From Bacillota bacterium (GTDB lineage: Bacteria; Bacillota; Clostridia; Acetivibrionales; JAEZXR01), in NCBI GenBank assembly GCA_023419605.1, contig JAEZXR010000114.1, positions 1 through 64,000 of the forward strand: a stretch of 64,000 bases of DNA, read 5' to 3'. Under the pieces are notes generated by a model that was not told the origin of the DNA, did not search any database, and was given only the letters and a program-made list of their open reading frames with translations. How positions within the stretch are numbered: the first letter of the stretch is position 1; every line of letters begins with the position of its first letter. Positions 1 through 8,603 of the stretch are shown here, piece by piece. A program made the translations under genes and the position numbers.

Positions 1-1
1 A

Positions 2-1429
2 TTGGCGTACCTGGGTATAGGTCCGGTAGTTCTGGCCCTGAACCAGGCACTGCAGGCAGGCGTACAGGTGGTAGTCAATGCAGGACTGCTTCCCTTGGCT
101 TCCTTATTCATAGAACCGGGAAAAATAATGTTCCTGAATAATGCCATTAATCATGGGGTGTTGGGTCCTATCGGAATCCAGGAAGCGAAAGAAGCCGGAA
201 AGTCCATTTTCTTCCTATTGGAATCCAACCCCGGACCTGGCCTTGGAATTCTGCTGGCTTACTGGGTATTTGCGAAGGGCTCAGCGAAACAATCTTCTCC
301 GGGAGCCATTATCATTCATTTCCTGGGCGGTATCCATGAAATCTATTTCCCCTATGTCATGATGAATCCCGTATTGATTCTGGCTGTCATTCTGGGTGGA
401 GCCAGCGGAGTACTGACCTTTGGCATACTGGGTGCAGGACTGGTAGCGACGCCGTCTCCCGGGAGCATCTTCATGCTGGCAGCCATGGCACCCAAGGGAG
501 GATTTCTGCCGGTGCTGGCAGGGGTCGTGGTATCCACCGTAGTCGCTTTCCTGGTAGCCTCCTACTTTGTAAAGCGGTCGGCAGCACGGATGAACGACGA
601 AGAACTGGAAAAGGCCAAGATCATGGTTAAGGAAATGAAAGGAGTTCCAACAGCAGCTCCCATAAAGAAAAATATAAGAAAGGTTGTCTTCGCCTGTGAT
701 GCGGGGATGGGTTCCAGTGCCATGGGAGCTACGACCCTGAAGAATAAATTTAAGAAGGCGGGTTTGAATGTTGAAGTGGTGAACCATGCCATTGAGGATA
801 TTCCGGCGGATGCGGAAGTGGTAGTCACCCATGAACAACTAACGGGAAGAGCGAGAGCCGCAGCACCGGATGCCTGGCATATTTCTGTCAGGGACTTTAT
901 GGAGAATTCTGTTTTTGAACAGCTATACCATTCTATGGAAGGAAGCGAATATAAACAGGAGCCGGCGGTTAAAGAGGACATTCAGGAGTCGGCGATTTTG
1001 AGAAAGAAAAACATCCGATTGGGGCTAAAAACCGTAGATCGGTATGAGGCTATAAAAATGGCGGGCCGGATATTGTATGAGGAAGGATATGTAGAGGAAG
1101 ATTACGTTGACGCCATGCTTACAAGGGAGAAGGAACTGACGACGTATATCGGAAAAGGGATTGCCATACCCCATGGTGTGGGTGAGGCGAAGGAAAAAAT
1201 CAAAAAATCAGGCATGGTAGTGCTCCAGTTCCCGGAGGGGGTTCTGTTCGGTGAGGAAACGGCCTACATGGTGATTGGTATTGCAGGTGTAGGCAATGAA
1301 CACTTGAGCATCCTTTCCAATATCGCCACTGCGATTGACGGCGAAGATGAAGGGATCGTAGAGGTCCTCCGAGGTACCCGGGACGTGGAAGAAATTTATC
1401 AGCTTTTTACAGTAAAGGATGAGGAATAG
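2..1429 (+). CDS. mtlA: PTS mannitol-type transporter EIICBA, 5'-truncated
   Basis: Membrane hexitol permease/phosphotransferase that imports and phosphorylates mannitol or a related hexitol using phosphate from HPr. The window starts inside the gene, so the first membrane segments are missing and the true start is not visible. Residues 1-190 of the visible part are the end of the IIC channel, with the mannitol-family signature GGIHEIYFPYV near residue 110. The IIB domain follows with its P-loop CDAGMGSS; Cys232 is the expected phospho-cysteine. A IIA domain fills residues 335-475, with the phospho-histidine in IAIPHG (His391). IICBA fusion in one chain is known for MtlA; many Firmicutes carry IIA separately as MtlF. 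The kinase and dehydrogenase genes follow directly, so this is the first visible gene of a hexitol operon. The family call is firm; the exact substrate is inferred. Confidence 0.9.
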   Translation: MAYLGIGPVVLALNQALQAGVQVVVNAGLLPLASLFIEPGKIMFLNNAINHGVLGPIGIQEAKEAGKSIFFLLESNPGPGLGILLAYWVFAKGSAKQSSPGAIIIHFLGGIHEIYFPYVMMNPVLILAVILGGASGVLTFGILGAGLVATPSPGSIFMLAAMAPKGGFLPVLAGVVVSTVVAFLVASYFVKRSAARMNDEELEKAKIMVKEMKGVPTAAPIKKNIRKVVFACDAGMGSSAMGATTLKNKFKKAGLNVEVVNHAIEDIPADAEVVVTHEQLTGRARAAAPDAWHISVRDFMENSVFEQLYHSMEGSEYKQEPAVKEDIQESAILRKKNIRLGLKTVDRYEAIKMAGRILYEEGYVEEDYVDAMLTREKELTTYIGKGIAIPHGVGEAKEKIKKSGMVVLQFPEGVLFGEETAYMVIGIAGVGNEHLSILSNIATAIDGEDEGIVEVLRGTRDVEEIYQLFTVKDEE

Positions 1430-1457
1430 TACCTGAAAAGCAGAGGTGGGGGAAGCC

Positions 1458-2417
1458 ATGATTACTACGATAACGTTAAACCCGGCAGTGGACAAAACCG
1501 TTGAGATAACAGACTTTGAAGTAGGAACCGTCAACAGGGTATCATCCATCCGGCTGGATGCCGGCGGAAAAGGAATCAATGTCTCGAAGGTTGTTTCAAG
1601 CCTGGGGGGGAAAAGCAAAGCGGTGGGAATTCTGGGGGGCAGGAACGGGTCCTTTATCAAGGAGTACCTGGATCATACGGGTATCGAGAATGAATTCCTG
1701 TTTGTAGAAGGGGAGACACGGACCAATTTAAAAATTGTCGACAACAGCAGAAAAACCAATACGGATATTAACGAAGCGGGCCCGCAAGTGAGCCGGGAGG
1801 CCCTGGAAAGCGTGAAGCGGATTGCCTTTGGTCCTTTGGATGGAAACTCCATCGTGGTATTCTCCGGCAGTGTTCCGGCCAATGTAAACAAAGACCTTTA
1901 CGGCCAATGGATTACAGCAGCGAAGGAGGCAGGTGCCAAAACCATGCTGGATGCCGATGGAGAGCTGCTGCGGCAGGGAATACAGGCAGGACCGTTTCTT
2001 GTTAAGCCGAATATTCATGAGCTGGAAGGCTTTTTCGGTAAAAAAATTGAGGGGATTCAGGAGGCGGAGAAGCTGGGGCGAAGCCTTATCGATACCTTCG
2101 GAATCCAGGTGGTGGTGGTCTCTTTGGGCGCCAAAGGCGCCTTGTTTCTGAACGGGGAATGCTCGCTGCTGGCCCACAGCATTGAAGTGGATGTAAAAAG
2201 TACGGTGGGAGCCGGTGATTCCATGGTAGCGGCGCTGGCCCATTCCTTTGACAGGGGATATGGCTTTGAAAAGGCTGCAGCTCTGGCCATGGCTGCCAGT
2301 GCTGCCAATGTAATGACTTCAGGGACCCAGGCGGCTGATTACGAAACCATCGTGGAGTTGGAAAAGCGAGTGACTTTTGAATATTTTATGCCGATAACAG
2401 AGAAGGGGAGCGAATAG
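1458..2417 (+). CDS. PfkB-family 1-phosphofructokinase / tagatose-6-phosphate kinase
   Basis: Cytoplasmic sugar-phosphate kinase of the ribokinase/PfkB superfamily, most like FruK/LacC, which convert fructose-1-phosphate or tagatose-6-phosphate to the bisphosphate. It begins with the hallmark ITTITLNPAVDKT and the substrate loop GGKGINVSK, and ends with the catalytic anion-hole motif GAGDSMVAAL. The length of 319 residues is normal. ATG at 1458 is preferred over the in-frame GTG at 1446 because AGAGGTGGGGG sits just upstream. The gene lies 28 bases after the PTS permease and one base before the dehydrogenase. A PTS giving hexitol-phosphate, a dehydrogenase giving ketose-phosphate, and this kinase giving a bisphosphate would form a coherent route. 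Which phosphate isomer it uses cannot be read from the sequence. Confidence 0.85.
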   Translation: MITTITLNPAVDKTVEITDFEVGTVNRVSSIRLDAGGKGINVSKVVSSLGGKSKAVGILGGRNGSFIKEYLDHTGIENEFLFVEGETRTNLKIVDNSRKTNTDINEAGPQVSREALESVKRIAFGPLDGNSIVVFSGSVPANVNKDLYGQWITAAKEAGAKTMLDADGELLRQGIQAGPFLVKPNIHELEGFFGKKIEGIQEAEKLGRSLIDTFGIQVVVVSLGAKGALFLNGECSLLAHSIEVDVKSTVGAGDSMVAALAHSFDRGYGFEKAAALAMAASAANVMTSGTQAADYETIVELEKRVTFEYFMPITEKGSE

Positions 2418-2418
2418 A

Positions 2419-3678
2419 ATGAGGACGAGAGCAGTACGACTTTATGGAAAAAAGGATTTACGACTGGAAGAATTTGAATTGCCGGAGATAAAGAAGGATG
2501 AAATACTGGTGCAGGTGGTTTCCGATAGTATCTGCATGTCGAGCTATAAGGCGGCCATACTGGGAAGCGATCATAAAAGGGTGCCGAAGGATGTAGCGGT
2601 TCATCCCATCATTATCGGCCATGAAATGGCAGGTATCATCGTTGCGGTGGGCGATAAGTGGAAGGAACAGTTTATTCCGGGAGAAAAATTCTCCATGCAG
2701 CCGGCTTTAAACTATAAGGGGAGCATGGCTTCCCCCGGTTATTCCTATCCTTATTGCGGAGGTGCAGCTACGTATATTATCATGCCGCAGGAGGTTATGG
2801 AGCTGGGATGCCTGCTTCCTTACAAAGGAGAAGCCTATTACGAAGCCTCCCTTGCAGAACCCATGTCCTGCATCATCGGGGCCTTCCATGCCAGCTATCA
2901 TACGACCATGGGAAGCTATGAGCACCGGATGGGAATCGTGGAAGGCGGGAAGCTTGCACTGCTGGCAGGAGCGGGTCCTATGGGCCTTGGCGCCATCGAT
3001 TATGTGCTTCATTGTGACAGAAGACCGGGTTTGCTGGTTGTCACCGATATTGACGAAAAGAGATTGGAAAGGGCCAAAGCCATTTTCTCACCGGAAGACG
3101 CAAGGAAGGATGGAATAGAACTGATTTTTGTAAATACCCGGGACATGGAGGACGCACCCGCCTATTTACGGGAGCTGACAGGAGGAACAGGCTTTGATGA
3201 TGTCTTCGTCTATGCACCGGTGAAAGCTGTGGTGGAGCAGGGCGGGAAGATCCTGGGCAGGGATGGCTGTCTCAACTTTTTTGCCGGCCCGACGGATGAA
3301 AACTTCTCGGCATCCACCAATTTTTACGATGTACACTATAATTCCACGCACATCGTAGGCACTACCGGCGGCAATACGGCAGATATGCTGGAATCCCTGC
3401 GGATGACCGAGGAAAATCGGATCAACCCGGCGGTGATGGTTACTCACGTCGGCGGGCTGGATAGTGCGGCGGAAGCGACACTGCGCCTTCCTGAGGTTCC
3501 GGCGGGGAAAAAGCTCGTTTATACGAATATCGACATGGAGCTTACAGCTATTGACGAATTCGGGGAAAAAGGAAGGGAAAATCCGCACTTTGCCAGACTG
3601 GCTGAAATTACAAGGAAGCATAACGGCTTATGGTGTCTGGAGGCAGAGAAATATTTGCTGGAAAATTGGGGAAAGTAG
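2419..3678 (+). CDS. Zinc-dependent MDR dehydrogenase, L-sorbose-1-phosphate reductase-like
   Basis: Medium-chain zinc alcohol dehydrogenase family enzyme, 419 residues. It resembles the clostridial L-sorbose-1-phosphate reductase / sugar-phosphate dehydrogenase group, which interconverts ketose-phosphates and hexitol-phosphates with NAD(P)H. Catalytic zinc ligands are visible as Cys39 (SDSICMSSYKA), the GHE pair near residue 67 and Glu in AEPMSC. The Rossmann loop is AGAGPMGLGAID. The four-cysteine structural zinc lobe of classical ADHs is absent, which is normal in this subgroup. The ATG follows the kinase stop by one base, indicating translational coupling. In context it should oxidise the hexitol phosphate delivered by the upstream PTS. 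Sorbitol- or galactitol-phosphate dehydrogenase are alternatives. Confidence 0.8.
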   Translation: MRTRAVRLYGKKDLRLEEFELPEIKKDEILVQVVSDSICMSSYKAAILGSDHKRVPKDVAVHPIIIGHEMAGIIVAVGDKWKEQFIPGEKFSMQPALNYKGSMASPGYSYPYCGGAATYIIMPQEVMELGCLLPYKGEAYYEASLAEPMSCIIGAFHASYHTTMGSYEHRMGIVEGGKLALLAGAGPMGLGAIDYVLHCDRRPGLLVVTDIDEKRLERAKAIFSPEDARKDGIELIFVNTRDMEDAPAYLRELTGGTGFDDVFVYAPVKAVVEQGGKILGRDGCLNFFAGPTDENFSASTNFYDVHYNSTHIVGTTGGNTADMLESLRMTEENRINPAVMVTHVGGLDSAAEATLRLPEVPAGKKLVYTNIDMELTAIDEFGEKGRENPHFARLAEITRKHNGLWCLEAEKYLLENWGK

Positions 3679-3742
3679 ATGAGGTGCGGCAGAAGGAAAC
3701 GGACACCGCACAAAAATAAGGAAAATTAGGTGGGGAGAAATT

Positions 3743-4012
3743 ATGATATCGAGAGATGTAATCGTAACCAATAAAACAGGAATGCACGCAAGACCGGCTT
3801 CGGATTTTGCAGCAGTTGCAGGAAAGTTTAAATCCAATATCACGGTATATAACAAAGCCGGCAAAAAGGCAAATGGAAAGTCGCTGATTAATATTCTGGT
3901 GCTGGGAATTTCCAAGGACAGCACCATTACGATTACGGCCGAAGGCGAAGATGAGGCGGAAGCCATAGAGCACCTGGTAAAACTGGTAGAATCCAAATTC
4001 GGAGAAGAATAA
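3743..4012 (+). CDS. ptsH: Phosphocarrier protein HPr
   Basis: General PTS phosphocarrier that relays phosphate from Enzyme I to EIIA domains. The 89-residue length is standard. His15 in GMHARPAS is the catalytic phosphorylation site. Ser47 in NGKSLINIL corresponds to the HPr-kinase regulatory serine, so this copy looks able to take part in CcpA-type catabolite control. GTGGGGAG lies ten bases before the ATG. It sits between the hexitol catabolic genes and ptsI in one transcription unit. Placing HPr and EI inside a sugar-specific operon suggests either the only general PTS proteins of this genome or a dedicated second set; the window cannot decide. Confidence 0.95.
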   Translation: MISRDVIVTNKTGMHARPASDFAAVAGKFKSNITVYNKAGKKANGKSLINILVLGISKDSTITITAEGEDEAEAIEHLVKLVESKFGEE

Positions 4013-4037
4013 GAAAGGCTGGATGTGGGGGGATAGA

Positions 4038-5654
4038 ATGAAAAAAGGCATTGCAGCATCAAAAGGATATGCAGTCGGAAGGCTGTTTTTAAAGGAAGCG
4101 GATGAAATCCTAATTGTAGAAAAGTCTGAAATCGATGCAGCGGAGGAAAAAAAGAGGCTGGAAGCTGCAGTGGAAGCCTCCCGGCAGCAGCTTACGGGGC
4201 TGAAGGAGCGAGCGGCGGCGGAGATCGGCGAAGAGGAAGCAAAAGTCTTCGAGAGCCATCTTATGCTGCTGGAAGACCCTGAGTTCACAGGTGCGGCTGT
4301 ATTGGGCGTGGAATCAAACCAGGTGAGCGCCGAAGTGGCCATGAATGACATTGTCACCATGTATTTGGCTATATTTTCACAAATGGAAGACGAATACATG
4401 AAGGAAAGGGCAGCCGACATCAAGGATGTCGGGGAGAGAATCCTTAGAAATCTAGCGGGAAAAATGGGAAGCGGCCTGACGAGTTTACCGGAGAACACCA
4501 TTGTAGTGGCCCATGACCTGTCTCCCTCCGATACGGTTCAACTGGATAAAAATAATGTGGTGGCATTCCTGACGGATATCGGGGGGCGTACCTCCCATAG
4601 CGCCATCATGGCAAGAACACTGGAAATTCCGGCAGTAGTGGGGCTGGGAGATATCACATCCATTGCCAGAACCGGAGACAGGGCCATCGTAGATGGGGTA
4701 GAAGGACTGGTTATACTGAATCCGGACGAAGAAACCGTAAAGCTGTACGAAGCAAAAAAAGTTCAATTGGACGAGGAAAAAAGGAAGCTCAAGGAGCTGG
4801 TGAATGTGAAGACTATCACTGCTTCCGGCAAACAGGTCATCGTAGCAGGGAATATCGGTGCACCGGAAGATGTGGCCAAGGTTCTTGAAAATGGCGGGGA
4901 AGGCATCGGTCTGTTCAGAACGGAGTTTCTGTATATGGACCGGGATGCACTGCCGGAGGAGGAGGAGCAGTTTGAAGCCTATAAGCAGGTTGCAGAAAAA
5001 ATGGGAGGAAAGCCCGTTGTCATAAGAACACTGGACATTGGCGGGGACAAAAAGCTTTCCTATCTGCCGCTCCCGAAGGAAGAGAATCCTTTTCTCGGGT
5101 ACAGGGCCATACGCTTGTGCCTGGACCGGCCCGAAATCTTCCGGACACAGCTGCGGGCCATCCTCAGAGCATCTGCTTATGGAAACATTCAAATCATGTT
5201 TCCCATGATCAGTTCCCTGGAGGAATTTTTCCGGGCAAAGGAAATTCTCACCTCCTGTATGGAGGAGTTGCGCAGCGAAAACAAGGCATTTAATAAGGAC
5301 ATTGAAACGGGGATTATGATCGAAATCCCTTCTGCCGCCATCCTGGCGGATGAGTTCGCCAAGCATGCGGATTTCTTCAGCATCGGTACCAATGACCTGA
5401 TTCAATACACGCTGGCAGCGGACCGGATGAATGAAAATATATCGTATCTTTATAACCCCATGCATCCTGCCGTCCTTCGATTGATTAAAATGGCCATTGA
5501 TGCCGCTCACAAAGAGGGGAAATGGTGCGGGATGTGCGGTGAAATGGCAGGGAATGAGGAAGCCATACCCATTCTCCTGGAATATGGCCTGGATGAGTTC
5601 TCCATGAGTGCTTCCTCCATATTGGCAGTAAAACAGAAAATTATCAATAGTTAA
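4038..5654 (+). CDS. ptsI: PTS Enzyme I (phosphoenolpyruvate-protein phosphotransferase)
   Basis: Soluble first enzyme of the PTS: it autophosphorylates from PEP and passes the phosphate to HPr. The 538 residues match the family. The phospho-histidine is His187 in GGRTSHSAIMAR. The PEP-binding barrel carries GIGLFRTEFLYMDR, the metal-site region SIGTNDLIQY, and the catalytic cysteine in GMCGEMAG near the C-terminus. ATG at 4038 is chosen over the in-frame ATG at 4023 because GTGGGGGGAT precedes it closely and the protein then starts MKKGIAASKGYA as in homologues. It lies 25 bases after ptsH and is the last gene before a strong terminator. Confidence 0.95.
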   Translation: MKKGIAASKGYAVGRLFLKEADEILIVEKSEIDAAEEKKRLEAAVEASRQQLTGLKERAAAEIGEEEAKVFESHLMLLEDPEFTGAAVLGVESNQVSAEVAMNDIVTMYLAIFSQMEDEYMKERAADIKDVGERILRNLAGKMGSGLTSLPENTIVVAHDLSPSDTVQLDKNNVVAFLTDIGGRTSHSAIMARTLEIPAVVGLGDITSIARTGDRAIVDGVEGLVILNPDEETVKLYEAKKVQLDEEKRKLKELVNVKTITASGKQVIVAGNIGAPEDVAKVLENGGEGIGLFRTEFLYMDRDALPEEEEQFEAYKQVAEKMGGKPVVIRTLDIGGDKKLSYLPLPKEENPFLGYRAIRLCLDRPEIFRTQLRAILRASAYGNIQIMFPMISSLEEFFRAKEILTSCMEELRSENKAFNKDIETGIMIEIPSAAILADEFAKHADFFSIGTNDLIQYTLAADRMNENISYLYNPMHPAVLRLIKMAIDAAHKEGKWCGMCGEMAGNEEAIPILLEYGLDEFSMSASSILAVKQKIINS

Positions 5655-5700
5655 GCTGTAAAATCCTACTGTGGTAAAAACGTATAGAGTAAGAAAGAAT

Positions 5701-5738
5701 AAAAGGTTTCAGCGCCTCCGGGTGCTGGAACCTTTTTT
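5701..5738 (+). terminator. Rho-independent terminator of the hexitol/PTS operon
   Basis: The arm AAAAGGTTTCAGC pairs with GCTGGAACCTTTT across a short loop, with one T-G wobble, and is followed by a run of T. It lies about 45 bases after ptsI and closes the operon. Confidence 0.9.
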
Positions 5739-6318
5739 AATGGTAAGAAAATTAAAATGAATAAAAGTACTGGAAATGTCGGATATAGAGGGCTCTGTAC
5801 CTTTTTCGGAAGAGAAGATAAATTCTATGCGATGATTTCCATGTACTATGCTTTATAGGACTAAAGTAACGAAGTAATTTATCCTGCTAAAGTGGTAAAC
5901 GAGGGAAGTTGGTACTATAACATCATGTATAAGTGATGGGAAAAATAGTAGATTAAGGCAAAAAAGTAAATAAAATGACGCTTTTAGTAAAATTATTCAA
6001 TGTAAACTTATGGAATTATATATTATATTGAATTGTAGGTGTCTAGCAAATAAAAACAAATTAGGCATAGATACTAAAAGTTAGGTTCAATTAACAATAA
6101 GAGAGAAGATAAAGGCCGATCATTGAAAATTGAAAAAGGTGTAGTTCATCATAGCCTGAGTCCAGGATAACATAGTTAAAGTCCACTTTCATATTACTTG
6201 TTTCCAGTTACTATAAATCAAGCAATATCAACGGATTCAGCTTTGCTGAACACCGACTTAGGAATCGTTTAAATATAACTTCTGCTAAAACTTTTTCAGG
6301 CTACTACAGCTAGGCCCC
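5739..6318. other. AT-rich non-coding stretch
   Basis: About 580 bases between the ptsI terminator and the hairpin element before the NRPS locus. Stops are frequent in all frames and I see no reading frame with a ribosome site or family resemblance. The composition is clearly more AT-rich than the flanking genes, which would fit degraded sequence or the boundary of a transferred segment. No promoter or RNA family was recognised. Confidence 0.5.
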
Positions 6319-6445
6319 GTATCCAATATACAACCGGATTGGTAACTGCTGATTTGGGTATCTTACAGCCAACGGTTTTGGGGCTGTAAGATGCACGAAT
6401 CAGCTAAGTTCCATCTGGATTTGTATGAAAAAGTATCGGAATTAA
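6319..6445 (-). repeat. Dispersed long-hairpin element, copy 1
   Basis: A ~125-base imperfect palindrome. The inner arms GTATCTTACAGCC and GGCTGTAAGATGC flank the loop AACGGTTTTG, and outer arms extend the stem at AACTGCTGATT/AATCAGCTAAGTT and around TATACAACCGGAT/ATCTGGATTTGTAT. Its reverse complement aligns along its whole length with 35755-35890, sharing blocks such as AAAACCGTTG, ATCAGCAG and CCAATCCG with TTGTATAT. It sits directly upstream of the sbnA-like gene. It could be a small non-autonomous mobile element or a structured RNA; no family was recognised. Confidence 0.7.
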
Positions 6446-6486
6446 TATTTTAATCGATCCTTACTACTTTTTTGGGAGGTGAAGCT

Positions 6487-7503
6487 GTGGTATATGAGGG
6501 ATTTTTGGATAAAGTTGGTTCTACACCGGTAGTACACATAACGTTGAAGGAATTCGACAACATAAACCTGTATGTAAAGCAGGAGTTTATGAATCCATCG
6601 GGAAGCGTCAAAGACAGAGCGGCAGATCATATCATCAGGACCCTGTTGGAAACGGGAGAAATCAATTCGGAAACAACAATCATCGAGTCATCCTCCGGCA
6701 ATTTCGGAATCGCACTGGCTACATTCTGCAAAAAATACGGTCTTACCTTTCTATGTGTCATTAACCCCAATATATCTCCTATTAACGAGGCTATCATCCA
6801 TTCCATGGAAGCAAAGGTTATTAAGGTAATGGAGCCCGATGCATACGGGGGCTTCTTAAAAACCCGCATCAACAAGGTGCAGGAATTGTTAAGAGAGATA
6901 CCAAACTCCTATTGGATCAACCAATACGGGAACACGCTGAATTCAAGTGCGTATTATTACACCCTGGGAGAGGAGATTTGCAGGCAGGTTTCCGATGTGG
7001 ATTACGTTTTCCTGGGAGTAAGCTCCGGCGGCACCATTACCGGGGTTTCACAAAAAGTCAAGGAGCGGTGTCCAAAGGCGAAAATCATTGCAGTGGATAT
7101 TGTAGGCTCCGTCATTTTCGGAGGCCCCGGCAAAAAGCGATATATTCCCGGTATTGGCTCCAGCATGGTTCCGGATATTATCCGGAATGCCAGAATTGAC
7201 GATGTGGTCATGGTGGATGAAGTCAGCACGGTAAAATCCTGTCATGAAATCGCCCGGGACCATTTTATTCTTGCGGGGGGCTCCTCGGGGTCCGTTCTAT
7301 ACGCGGTCAAGCAATATTTCAAAAATAAAAGATTTATCAGAAAACCTAATGTCGTAATGATCTTTGCCGACCGGGGAGACCGGTATGTGAACACTGTATA
7401 TAACGAGGCATGGTGTACACGGTTTTTTCATAGTCAGAGTGAATCCATAGGGTCCTATATTTTATCCGAATACCAGAACGATAAGAAAAATGTTTTAGTG
7501 TGA
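6487..7503 (+). CDS. sbnA: SbnA-like N-(2-amino-2-carboxyethyl)-L-glutamate synthase
   Basis: PLP enzyme of the cysteine synthase fold. SbnA condenses O-phospho-L-serine with L-glutamate, the first step to L-2,3-diaminopropionate (L-Dap). The PLP lysine is Lys42 in NPSGSVKDRAA, the substrate loop is ESSSGNFGIALA, and the phosphate cradle SSGGTITG is intact. The C-terminal extension is typical of SbnA rather than CysK. The start is GTG at 6487, six bases after GGGAGGTG; the TTG at 6472 overlaps that ribosome site. SbnB-like and NRPS genes follow, which supports the Dap role over plain cysteine synthesis. The locus is preceded by a long hairpin element instead of an obvious promoter. Confidence 0.85.
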   Translation: MVYEGFLDKVGSTPVVHITLKEFDNINLYVKQEFMNPSGSVKDRAADHIIRTLLETGEINSETTIIESSSGNFGIALATFCKKYGLTFLCVINPNISPINEAIIHSMEAKVIKVMEPDAYGGFLKTRINKVQELLREIPNSYWINQYGNTLNSSAYYYTLGEEICRQVSDVDYVFLGVSSGGTITGVSQKVKERCPKAKIIAVDIVGSVIFGGPGKKRYIPGIGSSMVPDIIRNARIDDVVMVDEVSTVKSCHEIARDHFILAGGSSGSVLYAVKQYFKNKRFIRKPNVVMIFADRGDRYVNTVYNEAWCTRFFHSQSESIGSYILSEYQNDKKNVLV

Positions 7504-7577
7504 AATGGAATAACCTTCTGCCGGAGTCGAAAAAAGGAAGATCAAGGATGAGGGTTGGAAAGTAGAGGCGACGCCGC

Positions 7578-8549
7578 ATGCTTTATTTAAACGAAGAGAA
7601 TTTGAAGGAAGTAGGAATACCCTGGAAAGAGACAATTTCCATCATCGAGGATACAGTCCGCTGCATAGGGAAAAGCGACTATGCACAGCCCATAAAGCCC
7701 TATTTACGGTATAGGGATTTGAAGAACAGGATTATTGCCATGCCTGCCTTTGTGGGAGCAGATATCAATATAGCAGGTATAAAATGGATTGCCAGCTTTC
7801 CTGACAACATCCATAAGGGGATACCGAGAGCCCATAGCGTTGTGATACTGAACGAGCCCGATACGGGAGAACCCGTCGCCGTAATCAATACAGCCTTGCT
7901 AAGTGTGATTCGGACGGCCTCCGTAAGTGGAGTCATGATGAAATACTTTGACCAGGTCAGGGAGGAAAAAGAGTACAGCATTGGAATCATTGGCTGGGGT
8001 CCCATCGGCCGGGCCCACCTGAAGGTTTGTGACAGCCTCTTTGGAGAGCGGATATCGAAAGTATACCTGTATGACAGCAGGCCGGTCATTCATAAGGATG
8101 CGGTGGAGTTTAGCGATAAGAGCAAGGTCATTGTCGCAGAGAGCTGGCAGGAGGTCTATGAGAACAGCAGCATTTTCATGACCTGTACCGTTTCAAAGGA
8201 AACGTACATCGACTTGAAGCCCGCCGCAGGGTCCCTTCTTTTGAATGTCTCGCTCCGGGACTTCAAAACGGATATCTATGAGCATGTAAGAAATTCAATT
8301 ATTGTCGATGATTGGAGTGAAGTGTGCAGGGAAAAAACGGATATAGAAATGATGCATTTGGAAAAGGGACTGACGGAAGAGGGGACAAAATCCATCGTCG
8401 ATGTTGTATGCGGCCACTGTATGCGGCAGTTCGGCAAAGAGGACGCCGTAATGTTTAATCCTATGGGTATGGCCGTATTTGACGTCGCCATAGGTGCCTA
8501 CTACTATCGACAGGCGTTGGAGAAGGGTGTGGGGACGATTCTCGAATAA
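7578..8549 (+). CDS. sbnB: SbnB-like N-(2-amino-2-carboxyethyl)-L-glutamate dehydrogenase
   Basis: Ornithine cyclodeaminase/mu-crystallin family enzyme of 323 residues. SbnB oxidatively cleaves the SbnA product with NAD+ to release L-2,3-diaminopropionate and 2-oxoglutarate. The Rossmann motif is IGIIGWGPIGRAHL near residue 135, and the catalytic region includes GIKWIASFPDN near residue 60. The ATG at 7578 has AGAGGCG upstream, 75 bases after sbnA. Paired with sbnA and followed by an NRPS, it most likely supplies a Dap building block. Ornithine cyclodeaminase or alanine dehydrogenase activity is a less likely alternative. Confidence 0.85.
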   Translation: MLYLNEENLKEVGIPWKETISIIEDTVRCIGKSDYAQPIKPYLRYRDLKNRIIAMPAFVGADINIAGIKWIASFPDNIHKGIPRAHSVVILNEPDTGEPVAVINTALLSVIRTASVSGVMMKYFDQVREEKEYSIGIIGWGPIGRAHLKVCDSLFGERISKVYLYDSRPVIHKDAVEFSDKSKVIVAESWQEVYENSSIFMTCTVSKETYIDLKPAAGSLLLNVSLRDFKTDIYEHVRNSIIVDDWSEVCREKTDIEMMHLEKGLTEEGTKSIVDVVCGHCMRQFGKEDAVMFNPMGMAVFDVAIGAYYYRQALEKGVGTILE

Positions 8550-8603
8550 CCGGAAGCATCCATGACGTAATGTACGAATAAATTTGCCGGAGGGGTGGGA
8601 GAT

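Noticed and set aside
281..838. Long minus-strand open frame inside mtlA
   Set aside because: It mirrors the IIC/IIB coding sequence, has no ribosome site, and its translation has no family resemblance.
1446..1457. GTG start for the PfkB kinase
   Set aside because: It lies within the ribosome binding site of the ATG at 1458.
4485..5510. 341-residue minus-strand open frame inside ptsI
   Set aside because: Shadow of a highly conserved Enzyme I gene; composition (many Cys/His) is typical of antisense translation.
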